Assembly: GCA_015060115.1 (NCBI GenBank)
Contig: SUZB01000001.1
Span: 114,929 to 178,928 of the forward strand
DNA from: Rikenellaceae bacterium
GTDB lineage: Bacteria; Bacteroidota; Bacteroidia; Bacteroidales; Rikenellaceae
Reading direction: 5' to 3'
DNA: 64,000 nt
Position 1 is the stretch's first letter. Each line of letters opens with the position of its first letter. Made by a program: the position numbers and the translations under genes. A model generated the notes under the pieces. The model had not been told where the DNA came from. It ran no database searches and saw nothing but the letters and a program-made list of their open reading frames with translations. This document shows, piece by piece, positions 43,283 to 52,292 of the stretch.

Positions 43283-44532
43283 CCTGCATAGACCTCGATT
43301 AAATCCTCTCGTCTAAGATACTTCTCGGCCAAGGCCTTAATCTCCTCGGCACTAATGGCGAAGATGCGGGCAACGCTCTCCTCGGTGGCGCTGTTGTCCA
43401 TGCCACACATAATATTCTCTATCGTTACATCGGCAATGCCAAATGGGCCATCAAGGATGCGTAGTATCTCGCCAATCATCACATTCTTAACCATTTGCAA
43501 CTCGCCCTCGTCGACTAACTCGTTTCTGAGGCGCTCAATCTCGAAGTATATCTCACGAAGGGCATCTTCTCTATGCTCCTTCGCTACCTGTGTTGCGATG
43601 GCTAAATACCCCTCCTTGTCGAAGTTTACCATAGCGGCCATAACACCGTATGTGTAGCCGTGCTCTTCGCGCAGATTCTGCATCAGGCGTGAGCCAAAGT
43701 AGCCACCCAAGATGGCGGCCACAACCTGCATACCGACAAAGTCGGGGTGGGTGCGCGGAAAGAGCAGACGACCGAGGCGTATAGATGTCTGCAACGCCCC
43801 CTCTACGCTGCGCGACAGCTGGTGCGTAGTCTCAGGTGTGGGCATCGTTAACGAGGGCTTTTCGCCAGAGGGCAGTGCCTCGACAAGTGCGCTAATCTGG
43901 CCAAGCACCTCTTCATCGATATTTCCGCTACACGCCACAAAGCAGTTTTCGGCAGTATATAGCGTGCGGTAGGTATGTCGTAGGTCGTCTGTCGTAAGCT
44001 CATCGTAGAGCGCCTCGTCGGAGGATTTGCCGTAGGGGTGCTCCTTGCCAAATAGCGCCTCGGAGAAGAGCTCGCGCGACTGCATATCGACCTTCTTGCG
44101 CTCAATCCTGAGGCTCTGCTTGCGTTTTGAGCAGTAAATCTTAAATTCGTGCTCAGGGAATGCGGGATGCAGGATAATCTCGCGTGCAACGGCAATCGTA
44201 GGCTCGAAGAACTTCTTAAGCGAGCAGAACGAGATATAGGCGTAGTCGCGGTCGATATTGACATCGAAGTATGAGCCGTAGAAGTCCAGCTCCTCGGCAA
44301 TCTGCTGTGCTGTGAGGTGGGTGCTGCCCTCGCCAAGCATATTGGCGGTGGCAGAGGCGGCAAAGCTCTTGTGTTGCATCGAGCTTCCTGCGCGGAATAC
44401 GAGCGTGAAACGCACAACCTCAAACTCGTTGGCATCGAGGCGATAGACCTTTACACCATTGGCCGTAGTGCGCACCTCGGCACGAGGCATCGTTACGCTA
44501 TCTGGGATTATAATATCGGGTTGCTCTCTCAT
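43279..44532 (-). CDS. M16 peptidase family protein lacking the HxxEH motif
   Basis: 417 aa with the M16 fold (GSSMQHKSFAASATANMLGEGSTHLTAQQIAEELDFYGSYFDV; later GYTYGVMAAMVNFDKEGYLAIATQV). The zinc-binding HxxEH of active subunits is absent, so it should be the non-catalytic partner of the upstream gene, as in mitochondrial processing peptidase pairs. No signal peptide is evident. Start overlaps the upstream stop by 4 bases. Confidence 0.88.
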   Translation of the reverse strand: MREQPDIIIPDSVTMPRAEVRTTANGVKVYRLDANEFEVVRFTLVFRAGSSMQHKSFAASATANMLGEGSTHLTAQQIAEELDFYGSYFDVNIDRDYAYISFCSLKKFFEPTIAVAREIILHPAFPEHEFKIYCSKRKQSLRIERKKVDMQSRELFSEALFGKEHPYGKSSDEALYDELTTDDLRHTYRTLYTAENCFVACSGNIDEEVLGQISALVEALPSGEKPSLTMPTPETTHQLSRSVEGALQTSIRLGRLLFPRTHPDFVGMQVVAAILGGYFGSRLMQNLREEHGYTYGVMAAMVNFDKEGYLAIATQVAKEHREDALREIYFEIERLRNELVDEGELQMVKNVMIGEILRILDGPFGIADVTIENIMCGMDNSATEESVARIFAISAEEIKALAEKYLRREDLIEVYAG

Positions 44533-45764
44533 TTGGCACGGTAGATTAGTGTCGATGAATTATTCGGGGTGAAGCATCGCTCGGCAAAGGCCTTGACCTC
44601 ATCGCGTGTGAGCGAGCGGTATATCTCGGCCTCACGGTTTACAAGGTCGGTGTCGCCTGTCATAGCGTAGAAGCAGAGGTTGAGGGCCTTGTTCATAATG
44701 TTTATTTCGCCCATCAGCATATTTGCCTCGAACTTGTTTTTCACCTTCTCCATTTCGTAATCGGTGATATTGCCCTCCTTAAGGTCGTTGAGCTCACCCC
44801 ATAGCTTGGCCTCGGCCTCAGCCTCCGATGTCGAGGGCATAAGACGCCCCTTGATGATGAATAGACCCTTGTCGAGACTACCTGTTATATAGGCATTTAC
44901 GCTTGAGAAGAGGCCTTGCTCCTTGACTAATCGGTTTACCAAGCGCGATGACTCGCCACCGGCCAAAAGGTCGGAGCTGAGGTCGCCCAAGAAGAAGTCG
45001 CGCGATAGGCGGTCGCCCATATGAAAGGCAATCGTAATATCCGTTGCCGGCACTTCGCGCTCCACCTCCAAACGGCGAGGCTCACGCTGCACGGGCTCCT
45101 CGGCGATGGCGGGGATAGCGAGGTTGTTGTCCTCAATGTCGCCAAAATACTCCTCTGCCATATCCAACATCAGCTCCTCGTCGAGGTCTGCCGAGATGGC
45201 GAGAATGGCGCGTGAGGGGCGGTAGTGAAGTCGGTAGAAGGCACGCACATCCTCGGTCGTGGCGCTCGCTATATGGTCGGGCGTAAGGCCTATTGTCGAC
45301 CAGCGATAGGGGTGTGTGGTGTATGCCAAGCCTCGCAACAGGGGTTGTTCATCTCCATAGGGCTGGTTGAGGTAGCGCTGCTTAAACTCCTCAATTACCA
45401 CCTGCTTCTCTGTGGCGCAGGCCTCCTCCGAGATGTTGAGATTTGCCATACGGTCGCTCTCAAGCCATAGGGCAGTCGAGAGGTTCTCTTTTGGAAGGGT
45501 TATGTAGAAGTTGGTGTAGTCGTTGTTGGTAAAGGCGTTGTTCTCGCCACAAGCCATCTGCACGGGCACATCGAACTCAGGCACATTGTGTGTGCCACGA
45601 AACATCAGATGCTCGAAGAGGTGAGCAAAGCCCGTTCTATCCTCCGACTCGTTGCGTGCACCCACCTTGTAGAGTAGGTTTACAGCGGCAAGTTTCGAGG
45701 CGTGGTCGCGATTAACCAGTACGGTCAATCCGTTTTTCAGTATGCGTTGTTTATAGTGTATCAT
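44529..45764 (-). CDS. M16 zinc metallopeptidase (active subunit)
   Basis: 411 aa. GFAHLFEHLMFRGT near 43-56 carries the inverted zinc motif HxxEH, with the third ligand Glu expected near 120 (EEACATEKQVVIEEF). The start at 45764 (MIHYKQRILKNGL) is preferred over 45803, since the -7 box lies between them. Likely cytosolic or periplasmic heterodimer with the next gene. Confidence 0.92.
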   Translation of the reverse strand: MIHYKQRILKNGLTVLVNRDHASKLAAVNLLYKVGARNESEDRTGFAHLFEHLMFRGTHNVPEFDVPVQMACGENNAFTNNDYTNFYITLPKENLSTALWLESDRMANLNISEEACATEKQVVIEEFKQRYLNQPYGDEQPLLRGLAYTTHPYRWSTIGLTPDHIASATTEDVRAFYRLHYRPSRAILAISADLDEELMLDMAEEYFGDIEDNNLAIPAIAEEPVQREPRRLEVEREVPATDITIAFHMGDRLSRDFFLGDLSSDLLAGGESSRLVNRLVKEQGLFSSVNAYITGSLDKGLFIIKGRLMPSTSEAEAEAKLWGELNDLKEGNITDYEMEKVKNKFEANMLMGEINIMNKALNLCFYAMTGDTDLVNREAEIYRSLTRDEVKAFAERCFTPNNSSTLIYRAK

Positions 45765-45773
45765 AATCTGTAA

Positions 45774-45804
45774 CAAATATACGAAAAAAAGAGCAAAAAG
45801 CAAA
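45774..45804 (-). promoter_or_regulatory. promoter of the M16/M16/HD operon
   Basis: Minus strand TTTG (45801-45804), 19-base spacer, TATATTTG (45774-45781); the ATG is 9 bases downstream of the -7 box, giving a very short leader. Confidence 0.65.
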
Positions 45805-45917
45805 ATAGTTGTTAGCTATTAGTTTTTAGTTGTTAGAGATTTTTTAAGACCATAAGAGTATTAAGACCTTAGGATTTTTCCTATCATCTTATCGTCTTAA
45901 TGGTCTTGTCGTCTTAA
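45805..45917 (-). repeat. R4 tract plus R2 copy 9 (centre lost)
   Basis: R4 units at 45807-45836, then R2 at 45842-45917 with aagacc and gtcttaat halves but without the CGAGGTCG centre. Unusual in lying between divergent genes rather than after a gene. Confidence 0.55.
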
Positions 45918-45996
45918 TCCAGCTCCTTACTCCTCCTATATAAATATAAGTATACACCCGTGTGCGAAAAATATTTTGAAAAAAGTTCGCAAAAAA

Positions 45997-46029
45997 TTTG
46001 CAAAATCACCACTTTTTGTTCTATCTTTG
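45997..46029 (+). promoter_or_regulatory. promoter of the SPFH gene cluster
   Basis: TTTG (45997-46000), 21-base spacer, TATCTTTG (46022-46029). Predicts a leader of about 58 nt. Confidence 0.75.
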
Positions 46030-46093
46030 TGATATCAAAATGATATTAAAATAAACGGTTAAATCTAAGTCTAACAAAATAACTTTTACCACT

Positions 46094-47029
46094 ATGAAAA
46101 ACTACACTTATTCAGGTTGGAAGCTCAATGGCTTTATTGCCCTTTTGGTCAATCTTTTGATGGTTGCCGCAATGGTCTACTCGATTGTTGTATTGGCAAC
46201 GGCCGAGGCACCTGTTGTCTGGGCGATTGTTGCACTTGTTGTATTGGCAATTGCATCGTTCCTTATGCTCTTCGGCTACATTATGCTTGAGCCTAACGAG
46301 TCGCGCGTATTCCTCTTCTTCGGTAACTATCGCGGTACCTTCTACGAGAACGGCTTTTGGTGGGTAAACCCCTTTATGACCGCAAAGAAGCTCTCGATGC
46401 GTGCCCGTAACCTCAATGTAGACCCTATCAAGGTTAATGACAAGGCGGGTAACCCCATTCTTATCGGCTTGGTTGTGGTGTGGAAGATTAAGAACGATGG
46501 TGCGTACAACGCCGTTTTCGAGATTGATGCTCCTGAGGTTGTTGGCGCTACATCTAACACCCGTATGAATGTCTTGGAGAACTTCGTAGCTGTGCAGAGC
46601 GACTCGGCATTGCGTCAGGTAGCGGGTATGTATGCCTACGATGAGAATACTAAGGGCGAAACGGAGGAGGTAACACTCCGTTCGGGTGGCGATGAGATTA
46701 ACGATAAGCTCACCGATGAGCTTAACGACCGCCTCTCGATTGCAGGTATCGAGGTTATCGAGGCTCGTCTCAACTACCTGGCTTATGCTCCTGAGATTGC
46801 TGCCGCTATGTTGCGCCGTCAGCAGGCCGATGCTATCATCTCGGCACGCGAGAAGATTGTTGAGGGTGCTGTTTCGATGGTTAAGATTGCCCTTGAGCGC
46901 CTCTCTGCTGAGGAGGTTGTAGACCTTGACGAGGAGCGTAAGGCAGCTATGGTGAGCAACTTGCTCGTTGTGCTATGTGCCGATGAGGCTGCTCAGCCTG
47001 TGGTGAACACCGGTACTCTCCACAACTAA
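46094..47029 (+). CDS. SPFH/band 7 (stomatin-like) membrane protein
   Basis: 311 aa. Two hydrophobic segments (about 14-36 and 41-64) precede an SPFH domain ([30 protein letters not shown] near 67-96; [20 protein letters not shown]). The C-terminal helical part ends [15 protein letters not shown] and matches SPFH oligomer helices. Probably assembles membrane microdomain-like rings. Leads a cluster with an RHH protein and small membrane proteins. Confidence 0.88.
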   Translation: MKNYTYSGWKLNGFIALLVNLLMVAAMVYSIVVLATAEAPVVWAIVALVVLAIASFLMLFGYIMLEPNESRVFLFFGNYRGTFYENGFWWVNPFMTAKKLSMRARNLNVDPIKVNDKAGNPILIGLVVVWKIKNDGAYNAVFEIDAPEVVGATSNTRMNVLENFVAVQSDSALRQVAGMYAYDENTKGETEEVTLRSGGDEINDKLTDELNDRLSIAGIEVIEARLNYLAYAPEIAAAMLRRQQADAIISAREKIVEGAVSMVKIALERLSAEEVVDLDEERKAAMVSNLLVVLCADEAAQPVVNTGTLHN

Positions 47030-47054
47030 CCGTAACTCTCTATTCCCCCAAGTT

Positions 47055-47258
47055 ATGGCTACGAAGGAGTCAAATACACGCAGTTTTATACTTCGCATTG
47101 ATGGCGAGACGATGGAGGCACTCGAAAAGTGGGCTGCCGATGAGTTTCGCTCCACCAATGGTCAGCTGCAATGGATTATTGCCGAGGCCTTGCGTCGTAG
47201 TGGGCGCAAGCCTCGTGCAAAACGAAAAGTAAAGGAGGAGGAGAAGAATGAAGAATAG
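47055..47258 (+). CDS. Arc-type ribbon-helix-helix protein
   Basis: 67 aa. RSFILRIDGETMEALEKWAADEFRSTNGQLQWIIAEALRRSG is an Arc/MetJ-like RHH, beta strand then two helices, followed by a Lys/Glu tail. It may regulate this cluster. The ATG is 25 bases after the SPFH stop. No toxin partner is recognisable; the following gene encodes a membrane protein and overlaps by 11 bases. Confidence 0.8.
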   Translation: MATKESNTRSFILRIDGETMEALEKWAADEFRSTNGQLQWIIAEALRRSGRKPRAKRKVKEEEKNEE

Positions 47259-47751
47259 ATTTAGCATCTGGAAATTCAACTATCGAGATATTGAGCGCAA
47301 GTCGAATCGTAGATTTGGCAAGAAGGAAGACGATTGGAAGATGGGTATTGGCAACTGGGCTGTTTTGATAGTTCTGTTTGTGCTTATCGAACTTAAACCT
47401 ATCCCTGATAGTGTGCCTTATGCCGAGTGGATAAGTCTGCTTATTGCCCTCTTTGTCCTCTTTGTGGTGCTCTTCCTAAGGTTCCGTCGCCAAGCGCCTC
47501 GCACCTGTTGGCGCAACGCCACTTGGGCACTTGCGATGTGGGCTTCGGTGATTACAGTTGCCCCTCTCCTGCTCTATTGGTTTAAGGAGTTTCCGTTGGA
47601 TTTGACCCAGCAGATTATTGCTGCATCCTCTGTTTTGTGGCTCGCTGCCCTCGGTTGCTACCTGCGCCTGCGCTATATCCGTCGCCGCTCACAAGAGATT
47701 GTCTTGCGCCTTCGCTTGGAGCGTAAACGCCGTAAGGCACAATATCTTTAA
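47248..47751 (+). CDS. four-helix membrane protein, unknown
   Basis: 167 aa with a basic N terminus (about 1-30), four hydrophobic segments (about 34-48, 62-80, 93-110, 126-145) and a very basic C terminus (RRRSQEIVLRLRLERKRRKAQ). Overlaps the RHH gene. No family recognised. Confidence 0.65.
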   Translation: MKNRFSIWKFNYRDIERKSNRRFGKKEDDWKMGIGNWAVLIVLFVLIELKPIPDSVPYAEWISLLIALFVLFVVLFLRFRRQAPRTCWRNATWALAMWASVITVAPLLLYWFKEFPLDLTQQIIAASSVLWLAALGCYLRLRYIRRRSQEIVLRLRLERKRRKAQYL

Positions 47752-47753
47752 TT

Positions 47754-48059
47754 ATGACAACCAAAATCATTGTATTGGTGCTCTGCACTCTGTTGCTCTT
47801 GGCTCTTGCGGTGCTTACCCTCGTGGGTAAGTTGGATAGGTTGTACACGATGTTCTATCCTGCCGATAGCCTTGCACCCGATAGATTGGATAGGCGCGTT
47901 AAGCGTTGGCGAATACTATTTGCTGCGGACATAATCCTTGCCGAGGTGCTACTCTTCGTCTTTATCCTAATCGGCACATTAGACTATTATGAGTGGGCAC
48001 TCGTAGTGGTGGCGTTGCTCTATTTCGCTTTGGAGGAGTTGTGGGTTCGTAGAGCATAG
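47754..48059 (+). CDS. small membrane protein (DUF3784-like), paralogue 1
   Basis: 101 aa, three hydrophobic segments. LTLVGKLDRLYTMFYP .. DRRVKRWRILFAADIILAEVLLFVFIL aligns by eye with the proteins at 48092 and 49876. Two bases after the preceding gene. Confidence 0.65.
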   Translation: MTTKIIVLVLCTLLLLALAVLTLVGKLDRLYTMFYPADSLAPDRLDRRVKRWRILFAADIILAEVLLFVFILIGTLDYYEWALVVVALLYFALEELWVRRA

Positions 48060-48091
48060 CCCCGTTGGATTAACCTTAAAACCTTGTTTAT

Positions 48092-48382
48092 ATGAACATT
48101 TGGCTAATAATTAGCGGTGTTGCATCGTTGGTGGTTGTGCTGATGTGTGTGGCGATTCTGCTTGGTCGTGGCGATTGGCTTGTTTACGAACTACGAAGCG
48201 ACGACCGCGATAAGTTCAACCTTGCGCGACTGCGTGTGGTAATAGCAGTAGAGTATTTGTTGATGGTGCTCTTTTTGTGGGTATCACACATCTTCGACTT
48301 TAAGGATAGTATATCTTTTATCGGCATTCTGCTTATCGCCGTGCTTATTGGCTTTATCAAAGGCGCTTGGGCGACAAAGTAG
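48092..48382 (+). CDS. small membrane protein (DUF3784-like), paralogue 2
   Basis: 96 aa, three hydrophobic segments with the shared pattern LLGRGDWL .. KFNLARLRVVIAVEYLLMVLFLW and a C-terminal WATK. Closest to paralogue 3 at 49876. Confidence 0.65.
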   Translation: MNIWLIISGVASLVVVLMCVAILLGRGDWLVYELRSDDRDKFNLARLRVVIAVEYLLMVLFLWVSHIFDFKDSISFIGILLIAVLIGFIKGAWATK

Positions 48383-48400
48383 ACTAAAACCTTTATCACT

Positions 48401-49870
48401 ATGAGACGAATAATATTGATAATCGCAGCCCTTGTTGTTGCGCCTACGCTCTATGGACAGAATATTCCGGAGTATCGCAACGATGTAGTTGAGTTATCGG
48501 CTGAGTATAAGCAGGGTAACGCCTTTCAGCAAGACCTGCTCCTATATGCCGATATGCTCTCTTCGACACACCCCTATTATGCCGATGCCAAGCACCGCAA
48601 AGGTCTTGAGCGCCGAGTGCGTAAGGTCTATAAGGAGTGTGGCAAGATAGAAGATGTTGCGGCCTTTAAGCTCACTCTTGCCCGCTTGGCAGCATCGCTT
48701 GGCGATGGCCATACCGCAATATCTTATTGGAGCAACTTAGAGCGTATTTTCCCCGTAAGACTCTCCCTCGACATCAATCAACCCGCCATCGTGGATGTTA
48801 CATCCGAGGAGCATCGTGCGTTGCTCGGCAAGGAGGTAAAGGCGGTTAATGGTCGCCCACTAACTAAGATACTTCGCCGTGCGCGAGAGATAGTGAGTGC
48901 CGACAACGATGTAAACTTCCTAAACTTGGTAAAGGAGTATCTGATGTTTGCCGAGTTTTGGTCGTTCCTCGATATGAGCGATGAGCGCTTAACGCTTACC
49001 TTTGCTGATGGCAGCAGTGCCGAGGTTGAGGCAATCAATAAGCGCGAACTTCGTATAGCACAGCTGCAACGCAATACGCAAGAGCGAGTTACGGCGATGC
49101 GTAACACCCTCTTTGACTACACAATCTTCGACGAGGAGGGCATCTGCTATCTGCAGTTCAACCAGTTTGCCGATAGGGTTACGCTGCCTCAATATACGCA
49201 GTTGGCACGCTTCGATGAGTTTGTTGCTAAGATGATGGCGGAGATAGAGGCTAAGGGTGTCGAGACCCTCGTTGTCGATCTTCAGTATAACGGTGGTGGC
49301 AACAGCAACCTTGGCGATGTGCTGTTGTCGTGGCTCAAACCACACGCCGAAACCGAGCGCTATGGTGTCGATGTTCGTATCTCGAAGCTACTCCTTGAGC
49401 GCTATCCCTACTATCGCGACTTTACCTATAATGGCGAAGAGCTGAAGTTGGGCGAGGTCTACGATATGTGGCAGTTCGACCACAACAGAGGGCAGGCGAT
49501 TGACTATAACGCACCCCAAGACTCCTCGCAACATATCCTTAACTTCGATGCCGAGCGTATCTTTCGTGGAGATGTCATCTTCGTTGAGGGCAAAGAGTCA
49601 TTTAGTAGCGCCACCTTGCTCCTTACCAAGGCGCGTGATTGTGGGGTAGGCATCATCGTTGGTGAGCCTTCGGGAGGTAGACCCAGCCACTATGGCGACC
49701 TTCTCTACTGCACACTTCCCAACACCAATACTATCGCCACCGTAAGCCACAAGCGCTTTGTACGCCCCAATCGTGAGGCTAAGGAGAGCGACTATATTGT
49801 GCCAGATGTCTTTATTGAACTTGACGATTCTGACCGCGACCTGCTTTGGGAGTGGATATTGAAAAATTGA
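48401..49870 (+). CDS. S41 family (tail-specific-like) peptidase, secreted
   Basis: 489 aa with signal peptide MRRIILIIAALVVAPTLYG. The C-terminal half has VVDLQYNGGGNSNLGD and the nucleophile region EGKESFSSATLLLTKARDCG followed by GEPSGGRPSHYGD, as in S41 peptidases. A classic PDZ domain is not obvious. Probably periplasmic; target unknown. Sits between two DUF3784-like genes. Confidence 0.85.
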   Translation: MRRIILIIAALVVAPTLYGQNIPEYRNDVVELSAEYKQGNAFQQDLLLYADMLSSTHPYYADAKHRKGLERRVRKVYKECGKIEDVAAFKLTLARLAASLGDGHTAISYWSNLERIFPVRLSLDINQPAIVDVTSEEHRALLGKEVKAVNGRPLTKILRRAREIVSADNDVNFLNLVKEYLMFAEFWSFLDMSDERLTLTFADGSSAEVEAINKRELRIAQLQRNTQERVTAMRNTLFDYTIFDEEGICYLQFNQFADRVTLPQYTQLARFDEFVAKMMAEIEAKGVETLVVDLQYNGGGNSNLGDVLLSWLKPHAETERYGVDVRISKLLLERYPYYRDFTYNGEELKLGEVYDMWQFDHNRGQAIDYNAPQDSSQHILNFDAERIFRGDVIFVEGKESFSSATLLLTKARDCGVGIIVGEPSGGRPSHYGDLLYCTLPNTNTIATVSHKRFVRPNREAKESDYIVPDVFIELDDSDRDLLWEWILKN

Positions 49871-49875
49871 TAGCT

Positions 49876-50157
49876 ATGAACGAGACTGTTTTACTGATAA
49901 TTATGGCGGTGGTCTTCGCCCTGTTGGGTGTTATGACCCTGCTTGGCAAGGCGGACTTTACGATGAAGCGCCGATTTCGTGATTCGGCGAAGTTTAACCT
50001 TCTTCGCCTGCGTGTTATTCACGCCTTAGCATTTCTCCTTGTCTCGCTGATAACCATACTTATCCTCTGTGGTGTCAATGAGTTTGTTACGGTATGTGTC
50101 ATCCTCCCCGCAGTGGTTGTATTGGCTATCCTGCAATACACCTGGGCGAAGAAATAG
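49876..50157 (+). CDS. small membrane protein (DUF3784-like), paralogue 3
   Basis: 93 aa starting at 49876 (MNETVLLIIMAV); the longer frame from 49846 overlaps the peptidase gene. TLLGKADFTMKRRFRDSAKFNLLRLRVIHALAFLL matches paralogue 2. Last gene of the cluster. Confidence 0.65.
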   Translation: MNETVLLIIMAVVFALLGVMTLLGKADFTMKRRFRDSAKFNLLRLRVIHALAFLLVSLITILILCGVNEFVTVCVILPAVVVLAILQYTWAKK

Positions 50158-50177
50158 TTGAGAGTTGGTAGTTGTTA

Positions 50178-50375
50178 GAGTGCAGGCGTTCCGCCTGCGG
50201 GCTAAAGCCCCAAGGGGCAAAAGGGGTCTAAGGGGCAATAAGGGTGGTAAGGTTAGCGAGAGTTGGAGCAGTCTTCCCCACCTTGAGGTTAGCACCTACG
50301 ATGCATCTCCTCTTGTGCCACTTGTATCCCTTGTGCCCCTCAGCGTTAGCTGGCGCTCCAACGGAGCGCAACTCT
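50178..50375 (-). repeat. R5 full copy (minus orientation)
   Basis: On the minus strand it runs from GCGCTCC-GTT-GGAGCGC to GCAGGCG-GAA-CGCCTGC, matching 6930-7125 with scattered differences. R4 units flank both ends. It lies between convergent genes, oriented with the CYTH gene. Confidence 0.65.
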
Positions 50376-50390
50376 AACAACTAACAACTC

Positions 50391-50879
50391 TTACCTCTCT
50401 CCTCTCTCTTCCTCGCTCCACTCCTTGTATGGGTGGCGACGGAGGTGGGAGTTGTAGTAGCGTTTCTGGCCTGTAACCTCCTCGCCAAGCCACGCTGGGC
50501 GGGCAAACTCCTCGTCGGCAGATTGCAGCTCTACCTCGGCGATGGTAAGACCCTCGTTGTCGCCCTCAAACTCATCGACCTCGAAGGTGTGTCCCTCATA
50601 CTCAACAAGGTAGCGGCGCTTCTCGATTAGCGCACCCTCGGCAAGTTGCAGTAGCTCCAGCGCCTCCTTTAGCTCAATGGGCCTCTCCCACTCATAGCGC
50701 GACAGACCGCCATCGGGCGATGCCCCCTTTATCGTGAGCCAAGCACCCTTATCCGCAATGCGCACACGCACCGTGAGGCGACCCGAGGCGAGGTAGCCCT
50801 GCACCAAGTGCATAGAGTTGTGGGCGAGCTCTTTATACTCGCCCACAACCTTAAATTTGCGCTCTATTTCCTGAGCCAT
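50391..50879 (-). CDS. CYTH domain protein (triphosphate tunnel fold)
   Basis: 162 aa. MAQEIERKFKV carries the ExExK signature, followed by VRVRIADKGAWLTIKG, YEWERPI and FEVDEFEGDNEGLTIAEVEL, as in inorganic triphosphatases and class-IV adenylate cyclase relatives. Start 50879 rather than 50915 matches family N termini. The C-terminal alternation RYYNSHLRRHPY is also typical. It follows the C1 peptidase gene by 5 bases. Confidence 0.92.
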   Translation of the reverse strand: MAQEIERKFKVVGEYKELAHNSMHLVQGYLASGRLTVRVRIADKGAWLTIKGASPDGGLSRYEWERPIELKEALELLQLAEGALIEKRRYLVEYEGHTFEVDEFEGDNEGLTIAEVELQSADEEFARPAWLGEEVTGQKRYYNSHLRRHPYKEWSEEERGER

Positions 50880-50884
50880 TGCCG

Positions 50885-52273
50885 TTAATTTTCGGGTGCA
50901 AACATAGGATCCCACGAGGGAAGCATAATAGGCTTCTCGTCAAGAAGTTTGAGTGTCTCGGCGGGGATATACTTCTTATCGACAACCACGCGGAACATAT
51001 ACTCCTCAAACCACTCATCGGTCATAATAAGGTTGCCCTTCCAGCCTGCTGCGGGGCCCCAGCTGTTCTCCACCATCCACTTCTTGGCGTTACCCTCGCT
51101 GTCGAGGTCTACGGCGATAAGTGTCATAGCGTGTGATGAGCCACTTGCAAAGGTGCGAACACGCTCCTCCTTATTCATCGGAAACTCCACGCCCATCAAC
51201 GACTCATAGTCGAAGTTGTTGATGTCGAGTGTGCCCTTCTTCGAGAGCAGGAACTTGCCTACATCGCACGAGAAGTACATAGCGGTGTTATCCTTGATAG
51301 ATGCTATAGCCAGCGCCTTAACCTCGTCAATGGGGAGGTTGAGGTATACCCAGTTGTCGCCATCATAGACATGGCGGTCGTACTCAATCTCATATACCTT
51401 GTGATACTCGCGCGAGGGGTCGTTCATAACCATCACGAAATCCTTCTCAAGGTCGATATCACCGAAGAACTCAGCATAGAACGACTTGGGGGTGTAGTGC
51501 TTGGTCTCCACGGGGTTACCCTCCTTATCCTTGCGTGTCCAGTCAAACTCGGTGGGAGGCACGCCATAGGCACGAACAAGCATCGAGTAGATCTCGCCCA
51601 GCATCTCCTCCTTGAGTGCTATGGGAGCACGGCGGTCGCGCTGGTTGCGGAGCTTGAGACCAAACTCGCGGAGCTTGAGTTTTAAGAGGTTGCCCACCTG
51701 TGCGGTGTTGTTCGACTGGTAGTTCTCGGGCATAACCTCCGAGGGTACAACGCCATACTTCATCACGAGGTTCGACACGCCAGTAAACTGACCGCCATCG
51801 TTCAACGGATTCTTAAACAACCACTCCACCTGACGATCCTCCATAGGCAGGTGCTTGGTGTCGATAACGGCCTGAAGGAAGAGGTTCGACTTCTCCAGCT
51901 GGTCGTAGAAGAAGAGGTAGTTCTGCGAGAACTCCATCTCCTGAAGGTCGAGGTCGTCAATCATCTTGGCACGCAAGACATTAAGACCTGTAAAGAGCCA
52001 GCAACGACCCGACTGCTGCTGGTCGGTGATGCCCTTGGTCTTGACGCGGTGCGAGAAGTGTGTGTCAATCATCGCGAGGTTATCGGCATTTGTCGCCAAC
52101 TCTGCAATGGGGTTGAGTGCCAGAGCGTTGCGTGCAGCCTTCTCGGCCTCCGAAGTCTGGTGATTTTGGCGGATATTCTTAAGCATAGCCTCCGAGATGC
52201 CACCATCTGCCTGCTGTGCGCTTGCGCTAAGTGCTGTAACGAGTGCCACAGCCAAAACAACTAATCTTTTCAT
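50885..52273 (-). CDS. secreted C1B cysteine aminopeptidase (bleomycin hydrolase/PepC-like)
   Basis: 462 aa with a signal peptide (MKRLVVLAVALVTALSASA). Catalytic Cys91 in QQQSGRCW, His in GSSHAMTLIAVD near 395, Asn in VENSWG near 415. Bleomycin hydrolase forms cytosolic hexamers in other organisms; here the signal points to the periplasm, where it could trim peptides. Length matches the family. Confidence 0.92.
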   Translation of the reverse strand: MKRLVVLAVALVTALSASAQQADGGISEAMLKNIRQNHQTSEAEKAARNALALNPIAELATNADNLAMIDTHFSHRVKTKGITDQQQSGRCWLFTGLNVLRAKMIDDLDLQEMEFSQNYLFFYDQLEKSNLFLQAVIDTKHLPMEDRQVEWLFKNPLNDGGQFTGVSNLVMKYGVVPSEVMPENYQSNNTAQVGNLLKLKLREFGLKLRNQRDRRAPIALKEEMLGEIYSMLVRAYGVPPTEFDWTRKDKEGNPVETKHYTPKSFYAEFFGDIDLEKDFVMVMNDPSREYHKVYEIEYDRHVYDGDNWVYLNLPIDEVKALAIASIKDNTAMYFSCDVGKFLLSKKGTLDINNFDYESLMGVEFPMNKEERVRTFASGSSHAMTLIAVDLDSEGNAKKWMVENSWGPAAGWKGNLIMTDEWFEEYMFRVVVDKKYIPAETLKLLDEKPIMLPSWDPMFAPEN

Positions 52274-52292
52274 AGGTTTCTATCTGTTTTAA

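Noticed and set aside
47055..47751. toxin-antitoxin pair (RHH protein plus overlapping gene)
   Set aside because: The overlapping gene encodes a 167-aa multi-pass membrane protein, unlike known RHH-linked toxins, and the pair belongs to a longer membrane cluster.
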